Shown: positions 30,877 to 39,073 of the stretch, piece after piece
Layout of the letters: every line of letters begins with the position of its first letter
Position numbering within the stretch: position 1 is the stretch's first letter
NCBI GenBank assembly: GCA_964428055.1
Contig: CAYRWM010000017.1
Span: forward strand, 1 to 39,073
Origin: CAYRWM01 sp964428055
GTDB lineage: Bacteria; Bacillota; Clostridia; Christensenellales; Christensenellaceae
Direction: 5' to 3'
Length of the DNA stretch: 39,073 nucleotides
Program-made: the position numbers and the translations under genes
The notes under the pieces: model-generated
The model's database searches: none
What the model was told of the DNA's origin: nothing
What the model saw: only the letters and a program-made list of their open reading frames with translations

Positions 30877-32150
30877 TTAATTATTCCCATATTATTAAGG
30901 GCAGTCATTAGACCCAATTTAACATTTTCATAAGTTAGTCCGCCCTGTACATACGCGGCATAAGGTTCTCTAATTGGTCCATCGGCCGATAGTTCAAGAG
31001 TTGCACCCTGAACAAAGGTTCCTGCTGCCATAATAACCTGATCCTCGTATCCAGGCATATCCCAAGCATATGGCACAGCGCTACTGTCAACTGGTGAAGC
31101 CATTTGAATCCCTCTAATAAACTCCGTTAAAAGCTTTTCATTATTGAATATGACTGATTGAGTAATATCAAATCTTTCCTCATCATATTTTGGTAAAACT
31201 TCTATATTTAAATCTTGCATACATTTTGAAATAAGAATTGAACCTTTTAATGCTTCTTTTACAATATGAGGAGCCATAAAAATTCCTTGAAAATACTCTT
31301 TATATGAGTGAGCATACGAACCTATCTCCATACCTATTCCAGGCGCGGAATACCTGTTTGCAATCCGATCAATTAGCCCCCTCTCCCCCACTATGTACCC
31401 TCCAGACGGGGCAATTCCACCACCGGGATTCTTGATTAATGAGCCTGCGCATATATTTGCCCCCACTTCTGTGGGTTCTATACGTTCTGTAAACTCACCG
31501 TAGCAATTATCTACGAAAATAACTATTTCTTTCTTTACTCTTCTTATCTCTTTAACAATAGAACTTATTTCTGCGCAGCTAATCGTGCATCTCGTATCAT
31601 AACCTCTGGATTTCTGAATATGTATTAACTTAATGGAGGAATCGTTATTAATTGTACTTATAATCTCTGGTGTATCAAACGTATCATTCTTAAGATCTAT
31701 TACCTTATTATTTATCCCCCATTCTTTAAGTGAACCATCACCATTTTTACCGTTCAATACATCATTGAAGGTATCATATGGGTTACCAGAAATACAAAGG
31801 AGCGTATCGCCAGGTTTTAATAGACCAAATAGAGCAACAGTTATGGCATGTGTTCCAGACATAAGCAATGGAGATACAATTGCGGCATCTGTATTAAACA
31901 CTGTTGCAAATACTTCACACAGTTTAGTTTTGCTGTCATCGGAATAACCGTATCCGGTTGAAGGATTAAAATGTCTCTCACTTACTTCGTTAGATATAAA
32001 AGCTGATGTAACTTTATACTGATTAAACTCAGCAATATCATCTATTCTGTCAAAATAGGATTTTATATCTTTTTCACACTTTGCTACATAATTATAAATC
32101 TTTTCGTTAATATTTAGTTTTTTATCTAAATACTCTCTTGCATTATTCAT
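30873..32150 (-). CDS. Methionine gamma-lyase family PLP protein (YnbB-like)
   Basis: A 425-residue fold-type I PLP protein of the family once called aluminium resistance protein. Features are the N-terminal AREYLDKKLNINEKIYNYV and RHFNPSTGYGYSD, MSGTHAITVALFGLL, VDNCYGEFTE (Asp contacting PLP), and SLIKNPGGGIAPSGGYIVG, where the Lys is the probable Schiff-base residue. A carbon-sulfur lyase activity is presumed from family; the substrate is uncertain. It follows miaA with a four-base overlap. The miaA-ynbB order is common in Firmicutes, although the usual hfq between them is not seen here. Confidence 0.93.
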   Translation of the reverse strand: MNNAREYLDKKLNINEKIYNYVAKCEKDIKSYFDRIDDIAEFNQYKVTSAFISNEVSERHFNPSTGYGYSDDSKTKLCEVFATVFNTDAAIVSPLLMSGTHAITVALFGLLKPGDTLLCISGNPYDTFNDVLNGKNGDGSLKEWGINNKVIDLKNDTFDTPEIISTINNDSSIKLIHIQKSRGYDTRCTISCAEISSIVKEIRRVKKEIVIFVDNCYGEFTERIEPTEVGANICAGSLIKNPGGGIAPSGGYIVGERGLIDRIANRYSAPGIGMEIGSYAHSYKEYFQGIFMAPHIVKEALKGSILISKCMQDLNIEVLPKYDEERFDITQSVIFNNEKLLTEFIRGIQMASPVDSSAVPYAWDMPGYEDQVIMAAGTFVQGATLELSADGPIREPYAAYVQGGLTYENVKLGLMTALNNMGIIK

Positions 32151-33076
32151 AATTCTAACCTTCTATCAATATATTCTTTGATTTCCATAAAAAGCATATC
32201 AGAGTTTTCATATGAATCAGTATCGAACCATTTGAAATCATTATATTTTTTAAACCATGTGACTTGCCTTTTAGCATAGTGTCTGGTGTTCTTTTTGATT
32301 TGATCCTTCAGTTCATTTATATCTGCTAGTTCATTATCATTTAAATATGAAATAACTTCTTTATAACCGATAGCCTGTAGCGAAGTACAGTCTTCACAGT
32401 ACGTATCTTTAAGCCTTTTGACTTCATCAATCAATCCTGAGCTGAACATTTTATCAACTCTCTCATCTATTCTTTTATATAGCTTTTCTCTATCAGGATT
32501 AAGGAAAATACTTATATAATCATAATTATTATGATCTTTCCAGAAGTCATATTCATTTGATTGGTCTCCACTATTGATGATCTCAAGTCTTCGGATAATC
32601 CTTTTTTTATCATTACGGTTTATTCGTTCGGCTGAAACAGGGTCTTTATCAGAAAGAATATTATAAAGAGCATCAGTCGGAATATCATTCATACATCTTC
32701 TGAAAGAATCGTCCTTTGATGTCTGTGTAAAATCAACATCTTTAATGATTGAATGTATGTATAGGCCAGTTCCACCTACAATAAAAGGAAGCTTGTTACT
32801 TGAAGTAATATCCTTGATAATTGATCTGCATTCATTCTGGAATTCAGCAACGCTATAATTCTGATCGGGTTCAATTATATCAATCATATGATGTTTGATA
32901 CCATTCATTTCTTCACGTTTAATTTTAGCGGTACCTACATCCATGTGTTTATATATCTGCATAGAATCTGCAGATATTATCTCTCCGTCAAATACTCTTG
33001 CGAGTCTTATTGAAATATCGGTCTTGCCGGAAGCTGTTGGCCCGGCTATTATAATTACTTTATCTTTACCTTTCAT
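32147..33076 (-). CDS. miaA: tRNA dimethylallyltransferase
   Basis: Transfers dimethylallyl to N6 of adenosine 37 in tRNAs reading UNN codons, making i6A, the substrate of MiaB encoded three genes upstream. The 309-residue protein has the P-loop GPTASGKTDIS, SADSMQIYKHMDVGTAK, PFIVGGTGLYI, and the C-terminal TRHYAKRQVTWFKK segment. Four-base overlaps join it to mutL before it and to the PLP enzyme after it. Confidence 0.97.
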   Translation of the reverse strand: MKGKDKVIIIAGPTASGKTDISIRLARVFDGEIISADSMQIYKHMDVGTAKIKREEMNGIKHHMIDIIEPDQNYSVAEFQNECRSIIKDITSSNKLPFIVGGTGLYIHSIIKDVDFTQTSKDDSFRRCMNDIPTDALYNILSDKDPVSAERINRNDKKRIIRRLEIINSGDQSNEYDFWKDHNNYDYISIFLNPDREKLYKRIDERVDKMFSSGLIDEVKRLKDTYCEDCTSLQAIGYKEVISYLNDNELADINELKDQIKKNTRHYAKRQVTWFKKYNDFKWFDTDSYENSDMLFMEIKEYIDRRLEL

Positions 33077-34872
33077 ACTATTCTTTTGAACTGTTTTTCA
33101 ATATAATCTTTTGTAAAAGCAACAGCTATGGGTCTCCCGTGCGGACAAGTAGGCATTACTTCACTATTTATTATCTCATCAATTAAAACCTTAATCTCTT
33201 CTTCTGAGAGAGGATCACCGCCTTTAATGCTCATCCTGCAAGATTTGCGGATAATCTTATCTCGGAGAACTTTTATATCATGTCTGGAAGTCTTTAGTTC
33301 ATATAAAAAATCATCTATTAAAACTCTTGCCGAATCTTCTTTAATATGATTTGGTATTGCACTTATTTTTACTGAAGTTCCGCCGAAATCTGAAATATCA
33401 AAACCTATGCCTGATAGTATTTCATTATTGTTCATCAGTTCATCATGTTCTTCTGCGCTAAGATTTATAACCTGAGGTACAAGCAGAATTCTTGAAGAAA
33501 TAGTCTCATTTCTTTTCAATTCTTCATAGTTTAGCCTTTCATGTGCTGCGTGCTGATCTATAATAAGCAGCCTGTCGTTAGCCTGAACTATTATATAAGT
33601 ATTAAAAGCATTTCCGATTATTCTGTAATCAATAAAGTCATCATATAGACTATTAACTTGATCTTCTTCATTCCTGTTAAACTCGGTTTCATTGTGTAAG
33701 TCTTTCAAAGCATCGATAAAATCTGTAGATTCCGGCAAAGTATAGTCATGTTTTGATTGAGTTTCATCAGGTGAATACTTAACAGTATCAGATGATGGGA
33801 AATCTGAGAGATTTGCTTTGATATCAGATAGCGTTAATAACTTTTCATTATATATTTCTGCTGAATAATCATAAACAGGATAATCTTTTGTATCAAGAAC
33901 GCTTTTAATCGTATTATAGATGAATTCATCTATTGCTTTTTCTTCATTACAAAGTATAGTAGTTTTACTTGGATGAACATTGACATCTACTAATTCAGGT
34001 TCTATATCTATATTAATTATTGAAATAGGAAAATGCCCTCTCAGCAAGCGTTCTGAGTATGCACTTAATAGGGTTTCCTGAAATGTTCTAGACTGAATAT
34101 ATCTGTTATTTACAAAGAATATAATGTTTTTCCTGGTTTTATAAAGAATAGATGCATTTGAAATATATCCTTTTATAGTACAGATGCTGCTGCTTGAATT
34201 TACTTCCCGCAGTGATGAGACTATGTCATTTCCATATATGATTCTAATACAATCAATCAGAGAACCATTTCCAGCCGATTTATAAATAATCTTGCCATTA
34301 TTCAAATAAGTAAATGATATATCTGGTCTGGATAATATCAATTTAGACATTAAATCTGTGATGAGCGCGGTTTCTCTTTGTGTTGATTTTAGGTATTTAC
34401 GTCTCGCAGGTGTATTATAGAACAGGTTTTTTACGATAACTGTTGTGCCGTAAGGGAGTCCGGCTACTGCTGGCTTAAATGATTCGAGTCCGAAATTTTT
34501 GATAGTCCTCCCCTCTCCCATACCTATTGCTTGAGATCGTATTTCAATATTTGAAACAGCTGAAATGCTTGCAAGAGCTTCTCCTCTAAAACCTAAAGTA
34601 GATATTTTATGAATATCTTCCAGTTTGCTTATCTTACTTGTGCAATGTTTCTGAAGAGAATTATAAATGTCATCAGGGTGTATTCCGTCTCCGTTATCGG
34701 TTACTTTAATTGATTCAACTCCCCCACCTGTTATCTCAACAGTGATTGAGGTAGAGTTGGCATCAATTGAGTTTTCAACTAATTCTTTTATAACTGAAGC
34801 TGGATTAATAACGACCTCGCCGGCTGCTATTCTCATGGATATATTGTCATCCAGCATATGTATTCGATTCAT
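33073..34872 (-). CDS. mutL: DNA mismatch repair protein MutL
   Basis: The 599-residue partner of MutS. GHKL ATPase N-domain: ELVENSIDANST, VTDNGDGIHPDD, GFRGEALASISAVS. The C-terminal domain carries the nicking-endonuclease motifs DQHAAHERLNYEEL (DQHAx2Ex4E), SCRMSIKGGDPL and CPHGRPIAV, so this is an endonuclease-type MutL as in bacteria without MutH. The middle linker (about residues 340-400) is low in conservation. It starts one base after the mutS stop with AAGGAAC upstream. Confidence 0.97.
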   Translation of the reverse strand: MNRIHMLDDNISMRIAAGEVVINPASVIKELVENSIDANSTSITVEITGGGVESIKVTDNGDGIHPDDIYNSLQKHCTSKISKLEDIHKISTLGFRGEALASISAVSNIEIRSQAIGMGEGRTIKNFGLESFKPAVAGLPYGTTVIVKNLFYNTPARRKYLKSTQRETALITDLMSKLILSRPDISFTYLNNGKIIYKSAGNGSLIDCIRIIYGNDIVSSLREVNSSSSICTIKGYISNASILYKTRKNIIFFVNNRYIQSRTFQETLLSAYSERLLRGHFPISIINIDIEPELVDVNVHPSKTTILCNEEKAIDEFIYNTIKSVLDTKDYPVYDYSAEIYNEKLLTLSDIKANLSDFPSSDTVKYSPDETQSKHDYTLPESTDFIDALKDLHNETEFNRNEEDQVNSLYDDFIDYRIIGNAFNTYIIVQANDRLLIIDQHAAHERLNYEELKRNETISSRILLVPQVINLSAEEHDELMNNNEILSGIGFDISDFGGTSVKISAIPNHIKEDSARVLIDDFLYELKTSRHDIKVLRDKIIRKSCRMSIKGGDPLSEEEIKVLIDEIINSEVMPTCPHGRPIAVAFTKDYIEKQFKRIV

Positions 34873-34873
34873 A

Positions 34874-37465
34874 TTAGTTTAGTTCCTTTTTTATATCATT
34901 CAATATGTTTAATGCTTCCAACGGTGTTATTGTATCCAAATCAATTTTATTCATTATCTGATTAATAATATCTCTATCTTTAAATGGTTCGACCGCTTCA
35001 TCTATGTTTTTGTTTTCATTATCAGATGCATTAATATTAATCTCATTGCGGCTTACTCTTGAAAGCATGAATCTAGCATTATCTACCAATTCTTTCGGCA
35101 GGCCTGCAAGACTCGCAACTTCTATACCGAAGCTTTTATCCGTTCCTTTTGGCACTATCTTATGTAGAAAGATTATGTCATTGCCTATCTGACGAACATT
35201 AACCGAACAGTTTGTAATACTATCATAATTGTTTTCTAGATCTATCAGTTCATGATAATGTGTAGCAAATAACGTAATCGCACCGATGTTTTTAATAATA
35301 TAATCAATTGTAGCCCAGGCAATTGCAAGGCCGTCAGTAGTACTTGTACCTCTTCCTATCTCATCAAGTATTATCAAACTATTCTTTGTAGCATTATTAA
35401 GTATATTGGCAAGTTCATTCATTTCGACCATGAAAGTACTTTGACCAGAAGAGATATCATCAGAAGCTCCTACCCTGGTAAAGATCCTGTCTGTAAGAGT
35501 GATATAAGCCTCATCAGCAGGTACGTAGCATCCGATATGAGCCATAAGCGTTATAAGTCCTACCTGTCTCATAAAAGTGCTTTTACCGGCCATATTAGGC
35601 CCTGTAATTAGCATTACATTTCTGTCGTTATTTGAAATGGATATATCATTTGGAACAAATTCAGAATCAGACATCTTTTCAATAACGGGGTGCCTTCCGT
35701 TTTTTATATTAATAATTCCATCATCTGTAATAACAGGTTTTACATAATTATTCTCGAATGATACCTGAGCCAGTGACTGAAGCACATCAATCAGAGCAAT
35801 ACATTTTGATGTTGATTGTATTCTAGAAATAGCATTATTCAGAGCATTTCTGATGCCATTGAATACTTCATATTCCTTTTCACATTGTCTTTCCTCAGCG
35901 TTAAGGATACGACTTTCCATGCTTTTTAATTCTTCAGTAATATACCTTTCACAGTTAACTAGAGTCTGCTTGCCTATATAATAGTCAGGCACTTTATCCT
36001 TAAAAGAATTGGTTACTTCTATGTAATAACCAAATACCTTGTTATAACCAACTCTGAGTTTATTTATACCGGTTTTTTCTCTTTCGCGAGCTTCAAGAGA
36101 AGCAAGCCAATTCTTGCCTTCTTCCGATGCTTTTTTCAACTCATCGATTTCACTGTTATATCCGTATTTGATTATTCCGCCTTCTCGTATGGAAAGCCCC
36201 GCATTTTCATCAATTGAATCTTCTATTAGCTGACACATATCGATTAAAGGATCTATCGCATCACCTGTTTCCTTAAGTAATGTTGAATTGCAGCCTCTTA
36301 GAATCTCTTTTAAATGTGGAAGATTTGCTACAGAAGTTTTAAGTTTAAGGCAATCCCTGGCATTTAGACTTCCATATGAAATCCTAGATATAAGCCTTTC
36401 AAGGTCATATATTTCGTTAAAACAATTACGTAATCGTAATGCCATTTCCAGATCATTGATTATCTCTTCAACAGCATTAAGCCTGTTGTTGATTTTTAAT
36501 GAGTCTCTTAGTGGTGATTCAATTATCTGCCGGAGCAATCTTGAACCAAGAGAAGTCTTCGTTTTGTCAAGAAGCCATAATAGAGAGCCTTTACGCCTGC
36601 CATCAATAATTGTTTTGGTCAGTTCCAAGTTCCTTATTGCTGTGGCATCCAGCACCATGTTTGAATCATCATCATAGACTCTTATGGTGTTTATATGCTG
36701 CAGATCATTTTTCTGTGTAGAATGCAGGTAATCTATTAGAGCGCCCGCGGAAGATAATGCTTCATTTAAGCCATCACAACCATATCCAGAGAGGCTGTTT
36801 ACCTTAAAATGACTAAGTAGAGCATTTATAGCGTATTCTTTATCATAAGCCCAGTCATGATAGAGTGTAATAATGTTTTTTTCGATCCTAGTTTTATTTA
36901 TCATATTTAAGAATTCTTCTTCAAATGAATCAGGGATTAGTATTTCTTTTGGATTAATTCTTAATATATGATTGACTATATCATCTCTTTTGGAAGCAGA
37001 TTCAAAAATAAAGAAACTGCCAGTTGAAACATCACAGTATGAGAATCCGGCATGTTTGGACTCTGGTCTGCATACAATGGATACAATATAATTATTCTCT
37101 GTTTTATCAAGATTATCTATATCGTTGAAAGTACCAGGAGTTATAACTCTGATAACACCGCGTTTTACCATTCCTTTGGTTTTTGAAGGGTCTTCCAATT
37201 GCTCACATATAGCTACTTTATAATTATTTTTAATTAGCTTGTTAATGTAAGAATCTACAGCATGAAATGGAACACCACACATGGGTGCTCTTTCCTCTAA
37301 TCCACAATCTCTTCCTGTTAAGACCAGATCGAGTACCTGCGAAGCTATCTTTGCATCTTCAAAAAAAAGTTCATAAAAATCCCCCAGCCTGTAAAGTAAC
37401 AGACAATCGGGATAATCATCTTTTATCTTGAAATACTGCTGCATCATCGGTGTCAGTTTAGACAT
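34874..37465 (-). CDS. mutS: DNA mismatch repair protein MutS
   Basis: Recognises base mismatches and recruits MutL. The 863-residue protein has the N-terminal mismatch-binding domain (LYRLGDFYELFFEDA with the wedging Phe), connector and lever domains, and the C-terminal ATPase: Walker A TGPNMAGKSTFMRQ, Walker B ILDEIGRGTST, and FATHYHELIDL. The ATG at 37465 (MSKLTPMMQQYF) is chosen, with GAGAGG nine bases upstream; a TTG at 37474 touches that site and is unlikely. It overlaps the miaB end by eight bases. Confidence 0.98.
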   Translation of the reverse strand: MSKLTPMMQQYFKIKDDYPDCLLLYRLGDFYELFFEDAKIASQVLDLVLTGRDCGLEERAPMCGVPFHAVDSYINKLIKNNYKVAICEQLEDPSKTKGMVKRGVIRVITPGTFNDIDNLDKTENNYIVSIVCRPESKHAGFSYCDVSTGSFFIFESASKRDDIVNHILRINPKEILIPDSFEEEFLNMINKTRIEKNIITLYHDWAYDKEYAINALLSHFKVNSLSGYGCDGLNEALSSAGALIDYLHSTQKNDLQHINTIRVYDDDSNMVLDATAIRNLELTKTIIDGRRKGSLLWLLDKTKTSLGSRLLRQIIESPLRDSLKINNRLNAVEEIINDLEMALRLRNCFNEIYDLERLISRISYGSLNARDCLKLKTSVANLPHLKEILRGCNSTLLKETGDAIDPLIDMCQLIEDSIDENAGLSIREGGIIKYGYNSEIDELKKASEEGKNWLASLEAREREKTGINKLRVGYNKVFGYYIEVTNSFKDKVPDYYIGKQTLVNCERYITEELKSMESRILNAEERQCEKEYEVFNGIRNALNNAISRIQSTSKCIALIDVLQSLAQVSFENNYVKPVITDDGIINIKNGRHPVIEKMSDSEFVPNDISISNNDRNVMLITGPNMAGKSTFMRQVGLITLMAHIGCYVPADEAYITLTDRIFTRVGASDDISSGQSTFMVEMNELANILNNATKNSLIILDEIGRGTSTTDGLAIAWATIDYIIKNIGAITLFATHYHELIDLENNYDSITNCSVNVRQIGNDIIFLHKIVPKGTDKSFGIEVASLAGLPKELVDNARFMLSRVSRNEININASDNENKNIDEAVEPFKDRDIINQIMNKIDLDTITPLEALNILNDIKKELN

Positions 37466-38837
37466 CAGACTCAACCTCTCTGCCGTATAATGTAGTTTTC
37501 TTCCCTTCTGTTATTATAACATCTTTCTTAGTTCCAATTGAATTTGCATTGCCAGGGAAATTTACCATTCTGCCGCAGTCTGCTCTACCGCATATATCTT
37601 GATTACTTCTGGTGCTTAAATCCTCGACAAGAACTTTCTGCACTGTACCGATAAAAGATTTGGTATAATCTTCAGTTATATCATTTTGCAATGATATCAG
37701 TCTTTCTATCCTGTCTGTTTTTACTTCCGATGATATCTGCTGTTTCATAGAAGCAGCCTTGGTCCCGGTTCTGATTGAGTATTTAAAAGTATATGCTGCA
37801 AGAAAACGAACCTTTTCAACAAGTGACATTGTATCCTCAAACTCTTCTTCTGTCTCACTCGGAAATCCAACTATAATATCCGTCGTGATATATATTGAGT
37901 TACTTGCTTTCCTAATATTTTCTATTATTCTTAAATAGTCTTCTCTGGTGTAACCGCGGTTCATAAGATTCAGAATGTGTGAATTGCCGGATTGCACAGG
38001 AAGATGAATATGATTGCATATCCTGTCTTCGATTGATATAAGATCAATAAGTTTATTTGAGATATCCTTGGGATGAGATGTCATGAACCTGATTCTGTCA
38101 ACATTGGTATCCTTTAGAATATCTTGCAGGAGTTTGGTAAAGTCTGTATCGGTTCCTGATCCATAAGAATTGACATTCTGACCCAGAAGCAGTATCTCCC
38201 TTTTACCGGAATTATATAATGCGTTTATCTCATTAATAATAGAACTTTCAGAACGAGAACGCTCCCTGCCTCTTACATAAGGCACTATACAGTAAGAACA
38301 ATAATTATTGCAGCCATACATTATATTTACTGATGCGCAAGGCCCATTGCTCTTTGGAGTTAGATAGTCAAAATCGTTTTTTCCAGCTTCGATTGGTGAA
38401 GGATCATCTAAAACTCTATTAAATTTTTTGTCATTAACGATTCTTTCTTCAATATATGATTGGAGTAAATAAGTATTGTGCGTTCCAATAATAATATCTA
38501 TAAACGGAAATGTACTTCTAAGCTGTGAAGCCATACCGTTTTGCTGAGTCATGCAACCGCATACTATAACCAAGAGATTTCTTCTTTTAAGTTTTAGTTT
38601 TTTTACTGATCCTATATTACCTATTATCTTACGTTCAGCACTGTCTCTCACACAGCAAGTATTGAATACTATAATGTCAGCATTCTCTTTATCCAATGTT
38701 CTCTCTATACCCATATTAAGAAGTATGCCGGAGATCTTTTCGGACTCATGAAAATTCATCTGACAACCATAGGTTTCTATATAAAATAAAGGAACAGATT
38801 TGTTCCAAAAATTGATGAATAAATCAGTATTTTTCAT
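37458..38837 (-). CDS. miaB: tRNA-2-methylthio-N6-dimethylallyladenosine synthase
   Basis: A radical SAM methylthiotransferase that adds the 2-methylthio group to i6A37 of tRNA. The N-terminal domain provides three auxiliary-cluster cysteines (ETYGCQMN, NTCCVRD, CGCMTQQ), the radical SAM motif is CNNYCSYC followed by IVPYVRGRERSR, and a TRAM domain closes the protein. The start at 38837 (MKNTDLF, 459 residues) is used; a reading from 38900 adds a hydrophobic, unrelated stretch. There is no ribosome site, and a TATAAT lies seven bases before the ATG, suggesting leaderless transcription. First gene of the miaB-mutS-mutL-miaA operon. Confidence 0.96.
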   Translation of the reverse strand: MKNTDLFINFWNKSVPLFYIETYGCQMNFHESEKISGILLNMGIERTLDKENADIIVFNTCCVRDSAERKIIGNIGSVKKLKLKRRNLLVIVCGCMTQQNGMASQLRSTFPFIDIIIGTHNTYLLQSYIEERIVNDKKFNRVLDDPSPIEAGKNDFDYLTPKSNGPCASVNIMYGCNNYCSYCIVPYVRGRERSRSESSIINEINALYNSGKREILLLGQNVNSYGSGTDTDFTKLLQDILKDTNVDRIRFMTSHPKDISNKLIDLISIEDRICNHIHLPVQSGNSHILNLMNRGYTREDYLRIIENIRKASNSIYITTDIIVGFPSETEEEFEDTMSLVEKVRFLAAYTFKYSIRTGTKAASMKQQISSEVKTDRIERLISLQNDITEDYTKSFIGTVQKVLVEDLSTRSNQDICGRADCGRMVNFPGNANSIGTKKDVIITEGKKTTLYGREVESDV

Positions 38838-38844
38838 ACTAATA

Positions 38845-38850
38845 ATTATA
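38845..38850 (-). promoter_or_regulatory. -10 element of the miaB operon
   Basis: TATAAT on the - strand, seven bases upstream of the miaB ATG. The -35 position (TGGATT, 38868-38873, 17-base spacer) is a poor match. The predicted start falls on or next to the initiation codon. Confidence 0.55.
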
Positions 38851-38893
38851 AATGAACAGCCTTTATAAATCCATATCAAACTTAAAAAACTTA

Positions 38894-38922
38894 TTGACAA
38901 TTATATACAAATAATATATATT
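38894..38922 (+). promoter_or_regulatory. tRNA cluster promoter
   Basis: Consensus -35 TTGACA (38894-38899), 17-base spacer, TATATT (38917-38922). It lies about 30 bases before tRNA-Pro and drives the tRNA cluster that runs off the window. Confidence 0.9.
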
Positions 38923-38951
38923 AAATAGGTCGCGACACGCATAAGGTTTTC

Positions 38952-39028
38952 CGGGGTGTAGCGCAGTTTGGTAGCGTACGTGCTTTGGGAGCATGGGGCC
39001 GGGGGTTCGAGTCCCTCCACCCCGACCA
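38952..39028 (+). tRNA. tRNA-Pro (anticodon TGG)
   Basis: A 77-base cloverleaf with encoded CCA. Acceptor CGGGGTG / CACCCCG, D arm GCGC / GCGT region, anticodon stem CGTGC / GCATG around TTTGGGA (anticodon TGG), T arm GGGGG / CCCTC with TTCGAGT, discriminator A. Confidence 0.96.
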
Positions 39029-39037
39029 ATATATTAT

Positions 39038-39073
39038 GGCCCCATGGTCAAGCGGGTAATACACCGCCCTGTC
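39038..39073 (+). tRNA. tRNA-Asp (anticodon GTC), 5' part, cut by the window edge
   Basis: GGCCCCA acceptor strand, a D arm with GGTCAAGCGGGTAA, and anticodon stem CCGCC leading into CTGTC, which puts GTC at the anticodon. The window ends at the third anticodon base, so the 3' half cannot be checked. The body resembles clostridial tRNA-Glu/Asp genes, and the identity rests on the anticodon only. Confidence 0.8.

Overview
The window reads as a low-GC, Gram-positive anaerobe of the class Clostridia. The evidence is the tmk-holB-ricT order beside a YaaO-like decarboxylase, miaB-mutS-mutL-miaA, a CIRCE-controlled groESL, strong Shine-Dalgarno sites, and a large [FeFe]-hydrogenase locus. I cannot name a genus from sequence alone. 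Genes are tightly packed (many ATGA/GTGA stop-start overlaps). No gene-free stretch reaches 300 bases; the longest is about 255 bases, upstream of groES.

Layout. 1-84: 3' tail of a 5S rRNA and its terminator, so an rRNA operon lies just upstream. 132-4807: an unrecognised membrane protein, YaaO-like PLP decarboxylase, tmk, holB, ricT, then a small 2[4Fe-4S] ferredoxin and a terminator. 4851-9771: trmN6, rsmI, metG, tatD and a TatD-associated radical SAM protein. A convergent GNAT gene follows. 10379-14790: pepV, an unusually short alaS, and proA. 14813-18152: aroE (-), aroQ (+), and groES-groEL (-) behind a CIRCE operator. 18347-27088: dCMP deaminase and two blocks of hydrogenase-related genes. 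A tRNA-Trp (-), proC, rnhA, a nested inverted repeat and a tyrosine recombinase follow. 29765-38837 (-): miaB-mutS-mutL-miaA-methionine gamma-lyase-like-two half-size chromate transporters. 38894-end: a tRNA promoter, tRNA-Pro(TGG), and a tRNA-Asp(GTC) cut by the window edge.

The most interesting region is 18819-27088. The downstream block (22107-27088) is an Hnd/Hyd-type NAD(P)-linked, probably electron-bifurcating hydrogenase: a NuoE-like subunit, a stand-alone HATPase, a [2Fe-2S] thioredoxin-like protein, a NuoF-like flavoprotein and the H-cluster subunit. The upstream block (18819-21956) encodes a second, divergent H-cluster protein. It keeps all four cubane-ligand cysteines but has Ala in place of the proton-relay Cys, as in putative sensory (HydS-type) hydrogenases. 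It is embedded among two DRTGG-like proteins, an RsbW/RsbT-like ATPase and a PHP-domain protein. Together these look like an H2/redox-sensing regulatory module attached to a catalytic hydrogenase. A Rex-like operator candidate lies at the promoter of the catalytic block. The functional link is inference.

Other points: an AlaRS lacking the beta-barrel insertion and the whole C-Ala region, and two genes (trmN6, miaB) that appear to be transcribed leaderless.
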